DNA from: Dongia deserti
GTDB taxonomy: Bacteria > Pseudomonadota > Alphaproteobacteria > Dongiales > Dongiaceae
Direction: 5' to 3'
Assembly: GCF_003574735.1 (NCBI RefSeq)
Contig: NZ_QORW01000007.1
Span: 248,001-312,000 of the forward strand
DNA length: 64,000 bases
Shown here: positions 1 to 7,381 of the stretch, piece by piece
Position numbering within the stretch: the first letter of the stretch is position 1
How the letters are laid out: the number at the start of each line of letters is the position of its first letter
The notes under the pieces: model-generated
Seen by the model: only the letters and a program-made list of their open reading frames with translations
Database searches by the model: none
What the model was told of the DNA's origin: nothing
Made by a program: the position numbers and the translations under genes

Positions 1-360
1 GTGATCGAGGGCGGACTCGGCGCCGACCTGTTAAGCGGCGGCACGGGCAATGACCTCTTCCGCTATCGCCTGGACACCAAGGCGGATCTGGACAACATCG
101 GCGGCGATCTCATCACTGACTTCGAAGTTGGCAAGGACAAGCTCGACCTCTACGACCTGTTCACAGACTTCAACATCAGGGTGGACGATCCGCTCACCGC
201 TGGATTCCTGAGCTTCCAGGTAAGCGGCAACGATACGCTCCTGCTATTCGACAAGGATGGCGGCGGCAACAGCTTCGTCAACCTGGCGACGCTGCAGAAC
301 GTGACCGATGTGACCCTCTCCGACGTGATCTATCAGCAGGGGGGCGGATCAATCTCGTAG
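1..360 (+). CDS. RTX-type secreted protein, C-terminal fragment (5' end outside window)
   Basis: Only the last 119 residues are visible and the frame is open at base 1, so the real start lies upstream. Residues 4-20 contain two glycine-rich nonapeptide units (GGLGADLLS, GGTGNDLF) of the hemolysin-type calcium-binding repeat. They are followed by the acidic segment ITDFEVGKDKLDLYDLF, typical of the C-terminal target region of type I-secreted proteins (VC_A0849/serralysin-C style). In this family calcium folds the repeats outside the cell after export through an ABC-MFP-TolC channel. The effector part is not visible, so the activity (adhesin, protease, lipase) is unknown. Confidence 0.85.
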   Translation: MIEGGLGADLLSGGTGNDLFRYRLDTKADLDNIGGDLITDFEVGKDKLDLYDLFTDFNIRVDDPLTAGFLSFQVSGNDTLLLFDKDGGGNSFVNLATLQNVTDVTLSDVIYQQGGGSIS

Positions 361-402
361 GCTTGGGCGGCGCGCCTTGTTCAGCCCTCGGCGCGTCGCC
401 CT

Positions 403-501
403 CTCCCCGTCACGCCCGGATCCACGCGACCAGGCGTCCACGAGTTTAACCACGCAGACGCTCGTGGAAGGCCGGCACCCCAAGCTGGCCGTGACGGGGA
501 G
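403..501. repeat. nested inverted repeat in the intergenic region
   Basis: A 13-base arm ending at 414 (TCTCCCCGTCACG) is the reverse complement of an arm starting at 490 (CGTGACGGGGAGA). Inside it an 8-base dyad, TCCACGAG (437-444) and CTCGTGGA (461-468), can form a second stem. The structure lies between the RTX stop and the next gene at 628. No T-run follows, so a classical terminator is not supported. It could be a structured transcript end or the remnant of a mobile element. The rest of 361-627 shows nothing else. Confidence 0.4.
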
Positions 502-627
502 AAAAGATACCGACCGAAACGACTCCAAGGCATAAGATCGAGAACACCGCAAACCTATGAGCGGCCAAAGAAGCCCACATAGGTCAACAAACATAGGCAG
601 GTAGGTCAAAATACGAGGAAGCGAGCA

Positions 628-1401
628 ATGCTGCCGTGCAACGTTGTTGGGCGAACCAGAATCAATGAACAAGCCGCATACGAGGCGGCGAGATGGCTTG
701 CGAACATGAGCCACGAGCTGCGCACGCCGTTGAACGCCATCATCGGCTTCTCGGAGCTGATGCTCAGAAGCATGGATGGGCTCAGTGAGCGCCAAATAGC
801 TTATGCAGGTGACATACACCGCAGCGGACGCCATCTGCTCGAGATCGTGGGGGACGTTCTTACTCTGACGGGGCTGGAAACCGGCTCCCTGCCTCTTGTT
901 ATAGAGCCCGTGGACCTGGCTGCTCTCATGGAGCTCTGCGCAGACAGATTAAGGACGGCCGAGAGGCCGATGAAGGTGCGCCTGGAGATCACTCAAATTG
1001 GGGAACCTTTCTCCGTCCTCGGGGACCCGAACGCCTTTCGGGAGATGTTCTGCAAGCTGATTGCAAACGCAGCGAGATCCGGCCCTGCGAATGCACCGGT
1101 ACAGGTCGTCCTATCCGGCAGTAAAGATGGCGGGGCTATGGTCGCAATTTCCAACACCGGCTCAGCCGCACGGCGGGAGACCATCACTCACACGCTACGG
1201 CCGCTCGAATGCAGAGATGCAACCATCGCACAGGAGTTCTGTAATTCCGGAATTGGTTTAATTCTCGTGAAGAAGCTCGTGGAGCTTCATGACGGGGTGC
1301 TTTCCGTGCACAACTCGGCCGACAACGGGACCACGGTCGGCGTCGAGTTTCCTAGCAAGCGCGTGCTCGCCCTGGAGCCGGCGAGCAAGGCAGCCGGCTA
1401 G
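628..1401 (+). CDS. sensor histidine kinase-like protein with degenerate ATPase domain
   Basis: This 257-residue protein has no membrane segment or sensor domain. The HisKA dimerisation helix is canonical, with the phospho-acceptor His29 in NMSHELRTPLNAIIGF. The HATPase part is degenerate. The N-box reads KLIANAARSG instead of the usual N-A-x-K-F/H-T, the G1 box reads NTGSA instead of DTGIG, and only a G2-like GIGLILVKKL remains. ATP binding may therefore be weak or lost, which would make it a phosphatase or phosphotransfer partner. The start is supported by GAGGA eight bases upstream. A PilZ gene follows 10 bases downstream, and the two probably share a transcript. Confidence 0.75.
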   Translation: MLPCNVVGRTRINEQAAYEAARWLANMSHELRTPLNAIIGFSELMLRSMDGLSERQIAYAGDIHRSGRHLLEIVGDVLTLTGLETGSLPLVIEPVDLAALMELCADRLRTAERPMKVRLEITQIGEPFSVLGDPNAFREMFCKLIANAARSGPANAPVQVVLSGSKDGGAMVAISNTGSAARRETITHTLRPLECRDATIAQEFCNSGIGLILVKKLVELHDGVLSVHNSADNGTTVGVEFPSKRVLALEPASKAAG

Positions 1402-1411
1402 TTCATCCCAT

Positions 1412-2020
1412 ATGCAAAGCAAAAGAACTTCCATTTGCGCCCGGCCTGATAGCGCCCAGGAGCAAGGATCGCGCGCGCGGCAGGTCGAGGCGGTGGAGCA
1501 TCGGCTGCAGGATAACGATTTCTCGCATTCAATGAGTGCACCCGCGTCCCTTCTCGAAACAGCTGCCAGGCGCGCACTTGGAAGACGCAGTCGCGGCGAT
1601 CCATCGGCAACAGGCAGCCCTGACCACAAGATCGCGGAAAGGGTCGCTCGACACATCGAGAAGGTCTATCTCGAGTCCGTCTTCGGACCGACGCTTCATG
1701 GACTGCTGGAGCTTGCGGGTGGCGCAAAGCGTGACGGCCGCGATCGCCGCGTGCGCAGAAGAATTCCCACCGTACTATCAGGTGCAGTATCGATAGACGC
1801 GAATGTGATCGCGAGTTGTGTGGTCAGGAACGTCTCGCAAGACGGTGTCTTGATAATTCTTCACGAACCGCTGCTCGTTCCCGATCAGTTCGAGCTCATC
1901 ATTTCCGGAGCCAGCCCAATTGGCTGCCGCAAAGTTCGCCAGCAGGGCTGTCGGATTGGTGCCGCCTTCTCTCCAAGCTCGCCTTTGATAGCGCCCTCGC
2001 AAGTAAAAAGGCCTGATTGA
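1412..2020 (+). CDS. PilZ domain protein
   Basis: About 202 residues. The C-terminal half carries a PilZ fold: the RxxxR-like arginine cluster (RRVRRRIP) and, about 25 residues later, NVSQDG, matching the (D/N)xSxxG half of the c-di-GMP binding signature. The N-terminal about 85 residues are Arg/Ser-rich and unrecognised. The start is uncertain: ATG 1412 directly follows the kinase gene, but ATG 1532 would also preserve the whole PilZ domain. PilZ proteins bind cyclic di-GMP and tune motility, polysaccharide synthesis or enzyme partners. Adjacency to the kinase suggests a shared signalling role, but no diguanylate cyclase is visible nearby. Confidence 0.7.
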   Translation: MQSKRTSICARPDSAQEQGSRARQVEAVEHRLQDNDFSHSMSAPASLLETAARRALGRRSRGDPSATGSPDHKIAERVARHIEKVYLESVFGPTLHGLLELAGGAKRDGRDRRVRRRIPTVLSGAVSIDANVIASCVVRNVSQDGVLIILHEPLLVPDQFELIISGASPIGCRKVRQQGCRIGAAFSPSSPLIAPSQVKRPD

Positions 2021-2078
2021 GGCGTACCCGTATTCAAGCGGTAGGCGGCTTGGCGGCCGACCCTTTGGTGATCAGGCA

Positions 2079-2399
2079 ATGAACCAAGTCATCCCGACGA
2101 AGCCCCTCGATATCGTTACAAGGCTGCGGTTCTTCGTGAACGGCGAAGCGCCGATTGACCTTGTCATCCGCGATGCGGCGCGCGAGATCGAAACCTTGCG
2201 GTCGGCGCACAGCGAACTCCTTACCGCCGTTGATGTGCTGACCAAGTACCTTCCGGCTCCGAAAGACGCCGTCGATTCGCAACAACGTGCCTCGCTGCTC
2301 GCGGTAATGACGCGCTATCATGAGTGGCAAGCTGGGATGGTCCACCCGGATTGCCACCAGTCGGCAAGCCGGGATTACCCACTAAACGAAGTGCGATAG
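2079..2399 (+). CDS. conserved-looking small hypothetical protein
   Basis: 106 residues, soluble and predicted helical in the middle (DLVIRDAAREIETLRSAHSE). No signal peptide, no cysteine motif, and I do not recognise a family. It starts 58 bases after the PilZ gene on the same strand, with weak ribosome binding (AGGCA) before ATG 2079. The middle helix resembles a short dimerising coil. The last about 25 residues (from AGMVHPDC) look less constrained. It is probably a real gene in the same run as its neighbours, but function cannot be assigned. Confidence 0.5.
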   Translation: MNQVIPTKPLDIVTRLRFFVNGEAPIDLVIRDAAREIETLRSAHSELLTAVDVLTKYLPAPKDAVDSQQRASLLAVMTRYHEWQAGMVHPDCHQSASRDYPLNEVR

Positions 2400-2428
2400 C
2401 AAATATAAGGATCCGCAGCGGCGCACAA

Positions 2429-3484
2429 ATGTCGTCTGACTCTTCGAAAATCAACCCAGGCCGGAGCACATTTGGGGAGCGTCTTCGTACTTGGTGGAAC
2501 GGAGATATTCTGCCTAACGTGCATCAGCCGGCTCCAACGAGTCTGGGGGACCGTTTCCGTGCTTGGTGGAACGGAGACATTCTGCCTGATGTGCATCAGC
2601 CGGCTCCAACGAATGCAAAGGCGACAATTCGGCAGAGCCATTCCAAGTCGGTCACAGTAGCGTCGCGCACCGAGGCGAAATCCAGGCGGCCTCCGCTGGT
2701 CAATGGAGAGTCGGTCGAGATCCGGCTGGCTCAATTGCTCTGGGGTGACGGCTGCTCGAAGCCGGGGGGACCGGACTATATCGTGGAGCTGGCAAGGCCT
2801 CTCATGCTCAGCGCGGGCAAGGAAGTGCTCGAGTTCGGATGCGGTCTCGGGGGAGGAGCCAGAGCCTTGCACAGGGCGTATTCGACCTGGGTTACAGGCT
2901 ACGAACCAAGCGCACAGCTTTCAGCTGCGGCAGCCGTGCTCTCCAGAGTAGCCAGACTGGAGAGGTCAGTAAACATCATGCACTTCGCCTCGTATCCTCT
3001 GCAATTACGGACGAACTTCTTTGATTGCGCCATCTCGACCGATACTCTGTTTCAGATGGAGTACAAGAAGGAGCTGATCAGTGGCATGATCCGCGGCCTG
3101 AAGGTACATGGGCAGCTTCTGATTACCGATTTTGTCAGGCGAGAGGGTTCCGAATCCTATAGCAAGTGGCTTGCCGCGTTCGGTCCAACCCCAGCCCACG
3201 TCTGGAGCGCCGAGGATTACATGCGGTGCCTGCGGGCGACCAATCTCGAGCTGCAAACGATCAAGGACATCACCGAAATGTACCGTCGAATGGTGCTGGA
3301 GCACATGGCGCGACTTGCGGTAAAGGCTGAGCTGTCCATGTATGCAAGAGCCTTTCCGCACGCAGTCACGGCCCTGCTGAATCTCTGGGAGGCGCGCGTT
3401 GCCGCGTTGGAAAAGGGCGCCGTCAAAGTGATGCAGTTCGTTGCATCCAAGCGGCGTGAGGTCAGGCTCCTTTCGGACTGGTAG
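2429..3484 (+). CDS. SAM-dependent class I methyltransferase
   Basis: 351 residues from ATG 2429; a longer frame from 2324 would overlap the preceding gene and adds no recognisable sequence. The glycine-rich motif I of class I methyltransferases is VLEFGCGLGGGA, with later strands FDCAISTDTLFQ and GQLLITDFV (motifs IV/V) in the right order, followed by a helical C-terminal region. The N-terminal extension holds two 24-residue tandem copies containing WWNGDILP-VHQPAPT, produced by a DNA duplication. The acceptor substrate is unknown. Order and spacing resemble small-molecule or ubiquinone/sterol-type methyltransferases rather than DNA methylases. No operon partner is obvious downstream. Confidence 0.75.
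   Translation: MSSDSSKINPGRSTFGERLRTWWNGDILPNVHQPAPTSLGDRFRAWWNGDILPDVHQPAPTNAKATIRQSHSKSVTVASRTEAKSRRPPLVNGESVEIRLAQLLWGDGCSKPGGPDYIVELARPLMLSAGKEVLEFGCGLGGGARALHRAYSTWVTGYEPSAQLSAAAAVLSRVARLERSVNIMHFASYPLQLRTNFFDCAISTDTLFQMEYKKELISGMIRGLKVHGQLLITDFVRREGSESYSKWLAAFGPTPAHVWSAEDYMRCLRATNLELQTIKDITEMYRRMVLEHMARLAVKAELSMYARAFPHAVTALLNLWEARVAALEKGAVKVMQFVASKRREVRLLSDW
2471..2614 (+). repeat. 72-bp in-frame tandem duplication inside the methyltransferase gene
   Basis: Bases 2471-2542 and 2543-2614 are two adjacent 72-bp copies that differ at only a handful of positions. Each encodes a 24-residue unit with the core WWNGDILP and the tail HQPAPT. The length is a multiple of three, so the frame is kept. 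It lies in the N-terminal extension before the catalytic domain. Confidence 0.9.
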
Positions 3485-3636
3485 CGATCGCGACCGTGAT
3501 CGCCGACGTGCTCTCGAATCCCATCGAGCTTGATCATGCAATGCCGGGGATCATTCTGTCCAGAACACGCGCATTGGCCGCCAGATCCAGAAACGTATAT
3601 CGGTTACGAATCTTTCGCGCGTTTCGGACCGCTTGC

Positions 3637-4055
3637 TCATGGCGTACGGGGCGCGTCTGCCTCCTTCAGGATCACTGCGAGCATCTCCGCATGCAAGGAA
3701 ATTGCAACGATTGCAGCACAAATGTTATCCCATTTAGCAGCGATCCGCTGGTTGATGCTGTCGGCCTTCTCTTCCGTCAGGCGCTTCTGGCTGAAATCCT
3801 TCCAGCAGGACGGACCGAGGGTGGGGCCAAATCCGGCAATCAAGTCATACTCATCGTGTGGTCGGCTGAAACGACAGGCGGTGGTCCATCAATCATCCTG
3901 CCTTGCAGGCGTGCCATCGTCAGCGTGGTCACGGCGATCTGCTCGCCATGGAACGCGAACGGGCGGCTCGGATCCGGCAACATGTCCCCGTAATGGCTGA
4001 TCAGATGCTCGCCCTGGCTCGCGGCAGGACGCAATTTGCATAGAGAACCGGCCAT
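3637..4055 (-). other. two overlapping small minus-strand ORFs of doubtful status (3840-4055, then TTG-started 3637-3843)
   Basis: Two short minus-strand frames abut with a TTGA overlap at 3840-3843. The first (71 codons) reads like coding sequence, with GEHLISHYGDMLPDPSRPF. The second (68 codons) is helical, with EEKADSINQRIAAKWDNI. I recognise neither. They could be a translationally coupled pair or the two halves of one frameshifted gene. No good ribosome binding site precedes the first. The surrounding stretch 3485-4512 shows no other coding signal on either strand. Confidence 0.25.
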
Positions 4056-4512
4056 CCGGACGGGGAGGAGTCGGCTTTCGGCACATTTCGGCCTTCGGAT
4101 TTCGCTCGCGCGGAATCTCCTTACTGGTATCGAACTTGCCTCGAGTTCAGCTCAGCTTTGGGCACGCAATGGGCGCAAATGCACCTAACTCATTGAAGCT
4201 GCGTGCAGCGAGATCGAGCTGACTTGATCAATAACACTCTGGATCTCTTAGCTTTCTGCTTCTAGGCTGCCCGCTCATAACGGTGTTGTGGGGAGTTCAG
4301 GTTTCCGAGCGGGACCTCTCTCGCAATACTGATGCAGATGCACGGCAGCTTTGGCACTGCGGCTGCATTACGGGCAGTCAAATCAGCATTGTGAGCGAAC
4401 TTCGGTCTCAGTGGTCGTAAGCCCCAGCCTACTCAGACGATCACAACCAGCGGGTTTGGCTCTGGATGGCCTGCTGCCACCGACGGTCCAACTTGGCTCT
4501 CCGGAAGCCTGA

Positions 4513-4697
4513 TCTCGGATGACAAGGCCGGGTTTTCGTTTTGTGCTCCCGAGTATGGCTCTCGGTGGCTGTGCTTCCCCGCAACCACTGACGACCAAAC
4601 TCGATGGTCGGCAAACCCGGTCTCGGATGACGAGGCCGGGTTTTCGTTTTGTGCTCCCGAGTATGGCTCTCGGTGGCTGTGCCTCCCCGCAACCACT
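4513..4697 (+). repeat. 108-bp-period tandem repeat, two clear copies
   Basis: A 77-base core at 4513-4589 recurs at 4621-4697 with about two mismatches, giving a period of 108 bp. The spacers before each core are also related, so the true unit is about 108 bp. A more degenerate third copy may precede them at about 4440-4510. Each unit contains CCGGGTTTTCGTTTTGTGCTC and the phrase GAGTATGGCTCTCGGTGGC. It lies downstream of the convergent end of the GH15 gene. Confidence 0.85.
4613..4650 (+). terminator. terminator-like hairpin in second repeat copy
   Basis: AAACCCGGTCTCG (4613-4625) pairs with CGAGGCCGGGTTT (4631-4643) around a GATGA loop, giving 13 pairs including one G-T. It is followed by a T-rich tail to 4650. 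This has the architecture of a rho-independent terminator reading rightwards. The corresponding position in the first repeat copy is mutated and forms a much poorer stem. Confidence 0.55.
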
Positions 4698-4728
4698 CTT
4701 TCATTCGATTTCCCACGACAATCTGCGC

Positions 4729-6552
4729 TCATCTACGCTTGAGTACGCGAAAATCCAATAGGTTCAAATCAGGCCACCTAATCAGCTTGGCGGTCTTGGT
4801 CAGCCGCCAGGCCGAATCGGCCAGCGCCACGTGGCTGAAGACGTGAGGGAAGTTTCCCTGCTGGCGGCGCGTTCTCGGGTCATACTCTTCCGCCAGGAGA
4901 CCGACATCGTTGCGGAGATCGAGTAGCCGATCAAATAGTTCGCAGGCCTCGTCATGGCGGCCGAGCATCGCGAGGTTATCTACGAGCCAAAAGCTGCAGG
5001 CCAGAAACGCCCCTTCACCCGGCGGCAATCCATCCCTCGTCACGGTGGAATCGTATCTCAGCACGAGAGCGTCCACCTTCAGCCGCTGCCGAATTGCATC
5101 GACCGTGTGCCGTACGCGGGGATCCTCTGCTGGAAGAAAGCCGACGATCGGAATCAGCAGCAGGCTGGCATCCAGCGTCTTGCCACCATAACATTGCACG
5201 AAGGAACCGATTTCGGCGTTGTATCCGTTTCGACAGGCGTCCTCATGGATCTGTCTGCGGATCCGCCGCCAATGCTCGAGCGGCGCATCGAGATGACACG
5301 TTTCGGCACTTCGGATAGCCCGGTCCATGGCAACCCAGGCCATAACCTTGGAATGCGTGAATTGATGGCGTCCGCTCCGCACTTCCCAGATGCCTTCGTC
5401 CGGCTCCTGCCAGATCGTCTCCAGATGCGCGATCAGCGCACGTTGCAGGGCCCATGCATTGTGATCCAGGTCCAAGCCACCGCATCGCGCTTGATGGAGG
5501 GTGTCCATCACTTCACCGAAGACGTCGAGCTGAAGCTGGTTATGGGCGGCGTTGCCGATCCGCACGGGTCTGCACCCCTGATAGCCGGGCAGCCAGGGCA
5601 ATTCCAGTTCTGTGAGACGTCGCTCGCCGGCGATTCCATACATGACCTGGATCTGCGATGGGCTACCCGCGACCGCGCGCAGGAGCCAATCTCGCCACGC
5701 TTTCGCCTCGTCGTAATAGCCGGCATTCATCAAGGAAAGTAGGGAGAAGGTCGCGTCACGCAGCCAGCAGAAGCGGTAGTCCCAGTTCCGGATCCCTCCA
5801 ATCCGCTCCGGCAATGACGTGGTGGGCGCCGCCACGATTCCGCCTGTAGACGCATGGGTGAGCGCCTTGAGCACGATATGGGAGTGGACGACGGCGTCCG
5901 CCCAGGGTCCATGGTAGCCGCAACGCTTCGCCCATTTCGCCCAGAACGACTCGGTGTCGCGGAGAGCTCTTTGAGGATCGATCGGTACAGGTGTTATATC
6001 ATGCGATGACGCGTAGCTTAGGACAAAGGGGACGGTATCGCCGGGGCCGATTGTGAAGTCCGCGACGGACTTCAGGTCCTCGCCTTTGTGCGAAACGGCC
6101 GAGCGAAGAATGAGCTGGTCGGGTCCGGCGACAGCGCGCGTACCGCCATCTTCCATGCGGGTGACCCACGGCACGACGACGCCGTAACCCAGGCGCAGCA
6201 CCAGTTCGGAGCGCATGGGCACACGGCCGTGGAGCCCCTTCGCGATCCGGATCAGGGCAGGGCAGTCGCCACCCAGATCCATGAGGTCAATAAGCCTGAC
6301 CGCGCCGTCTTCGACTTCGAAATCCGTCTCAAGCACCAGCGTCTTGTCACGGTACCGCCGCTGAATCCGGCTCACCGCGGCCGTCGGTGCCACTAACCAT
6401 CGCCCGTGCTCCGGCTCTCCAAGCAGCGCGGCGAAGCAGGCATCGGAATCGAACCGTGGCCAGCATAGCCAGTCTATCGAGCCGTCCCGCCCCACGAGTG
6501 CCGCGCTCCGACAGTCGCCAATCAATGCATAGTCTTCGATGCGGCCCGGCAT
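4729..6552 (-). CDS. glycoside hydrolase family 15 (glucoamylase/trehalase-like)
   Basis: 607 residues, the normal length for bacterial cytoplasmic GH15 enzymes. The N-terminal beta domain starts with the typical IEDYALIGDCRSAALV and GSIDWLCWPRFDS. The (alpha/alpha)6 barrel contains GGIRNWDYRFCWLRDATF, GERRLTELEL and GLLAEEYDP, the last two carrying the family's acidic catalytic candidates. GH15 enzymes release glucose from alpha-glucans or, in some actinobacterial/proteobacterial members, cleave trehalose. There is no signal peptide, so it acts inside the cell. It is the last gene of a tight minus-strand operon (nine bases after the SDR), whose other members (SPW fusion, SDR) suggest stress or carbohydrate-reserve metabolism. 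Confidence 0.9.
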   Translation of the reverse strand: MPGRIEDYALIGDCRSAALVGRDGSIDWLCWPRFDSDACFAALLGEPEHGRWLVAPTAAVSRIQRRYRDKTLVLETDFEVEDGAVRLIDLMDLGGDCPALIRIAKGLHGRVPMRSELVLRLGYGVVVPWVTRMEDGGTRAVAGPDQLILRSAVSHKGEDLKSVADFTIGPGDTVPFVLSYASSHDITPVPIDPQRALRDTESFWAKWAKRCGYHGPWADAVVHSHIVLKALTHASTGGIVAAPTTSLPERIGGIRNWDYRFCWLRDATFSLLSLMNAGYYDEAKAWRDWLLRAVAGSPSQIQVMYGIAGERRLTELELPWLPGYQGCRPVRIGNAAHNQLQLDVFGEVMDTLHQARCGGLDLDHNAWALQRALIAHLETIWQEPDEGIWEVRSGRHQFTHSKVMAWVAMDRAIRSAETCHLDAPLEHWRRIRRQIHEDACRNGYNAEIGSFVQCYGGKTLDASLLLIPIVGFLPAEDPRVRHTVDAIRQRLKVDALVLRYDSTVTRDGLPPGEGAFLACSFWLVDNLAMLGRHDEACELFDRLLDLRNDVGLLAEEYDPRTRRQQGNFPHVFSHVALADSAWRLTKTAKLIRWPDLNLLDFRVLKRR

Positions 6553-6561
6553 GCGAATGCC

Positions 6562-7374
6562 TCATCCGCCAGCACGGAAAGCGGGGTAGAGCGCCATCCC
6601 GCCATCGATGAACAATGTGGTCCCAGTCACATAGTCGGACAGATCCGATGCAAGCCAGAGGGCAGCTTCCGCCACGTCGGCACGTTCTCCGATCCGGCCA
6701 TAGGGGATCAGCCGCAGGAGCGCAGCCTCCGCTTCCGGCGTCTCCCAGGTCGCGCGATTGATCTCTGTCCTGATCGCCCCCGGCGCTATGCCGTTCACCC
6801 GGATCCGCTTCCCCGCCAGTTCCTGTGCCAGGGTCTTCATCATCAGCAGCACGCCGCCCTTGGAGGCGGCATAGTTGACATGACCGGCCCACGGGATCGC
6901 TTCGTGCACCGAACTCATGCAGATGATCTTCCCGCGCGCGCGTGAGTGAGGCGTGGGTTCCTGCATCTCGAACTGCCAGATGGCTTCGCGCGCGCAGAGG
7001 AATTGTCCCGTGAGGTTGACCGCGAGCACGCGTTGCCACTGCTCGAGCGACATCTCGCCGATAGCCGCGTCCATCTGGATGCCAGCATTCGCGACAAGAG
7101 TGTCGATCCGTCCGAACGCAGCCACGAACGCCGCCACCATGGCTCGCACCTCATCCTCGCGCGATACGTCTGCTTTCAGGGCGATCGCCTGGCCACCCTG
7201 CGAAGAGAGATCCTTCGCGATCTGCTCGGCCGCGTCGGGCTTCGAATGGTAATTGATCCCGACCGCGGCCCCAGCGGCCGCAAATCGCCGAGCAATTGCC
7301 TCGCCGATGCCCGAGCTGGCGCCGGTGATCAACGCGGTTTGGCCTAGCAGAAGCTGGCGAGGATCGATGTCCAT
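6562..7374 (-). CDS. SDR family oxidoreductase (glucose 1-dehydrogenase-like)
   Basis: 270 residues from ATG 7374. GAGGG sits five bases upstream of this ATG and only two from the ATG at 7377; a longer frame would run into the upstream gene. The Rossmann signature is TGASSGIG, NAG is present (ANAGI), the catalytic Ser is in ICMSSVHE, and the YxxxK pair is in YAASKGG. The C-terminus ends in the SDR-typical GTTLFIDGGMALYP. Overall it resembles NAD(P)-dependent glucose 1-dehydrogenases of the Bacillus type. It is encoded between a GH15 glucan hydrolase and an epimerase fusion, which suggests sugar oxidation, but substrate is not provable from sequence. Confidence 0.88.
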   Translation of the reverse strand: MDIDPRQLLLGQTALITGASSGIGEAIARRFAAAGAAVGINYHSKPDAAEQIAKDLSSQGGQAIALKADVSREDEVRAMVAAFVAAFGRIDTLVANAGIQMDAAIGEMSLEQWQRVLAVNLTGQFLCAREAIWQFEMQEPTPHSRARGKIICMSSVHEAIPWAGHVNYAASKGGVLLMMKTLAQELAGKRIRVNGIAPGAIRTEINRATWETPEAEAALLRLIPYGRIGERADVAEAALWLASDLSDYVTGTTLFIDGGMALYPAFRAGG

Positions 7375-7381
7375 CATGCCC

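Noticed and set aside
3496-4000. Two plus-strand frames of about 160 codons
   Set aside because: Cys/Ser/Arg-rich shadows without start signals; the opposite strand looks slightly more like coding sequence but is itself weak.
4513-4697. CRISPR-like array
   Set aside because: Units are 77 bp with similar spacers and only two copies; no palindromic 24-37 bp repeats with unique spacers.
4741-4790. GGTTCAAATC resembling a tRNA T-arm
   Set aside because: It lies inside the 3' end of the GH15 gene and has no cloverleaf context.
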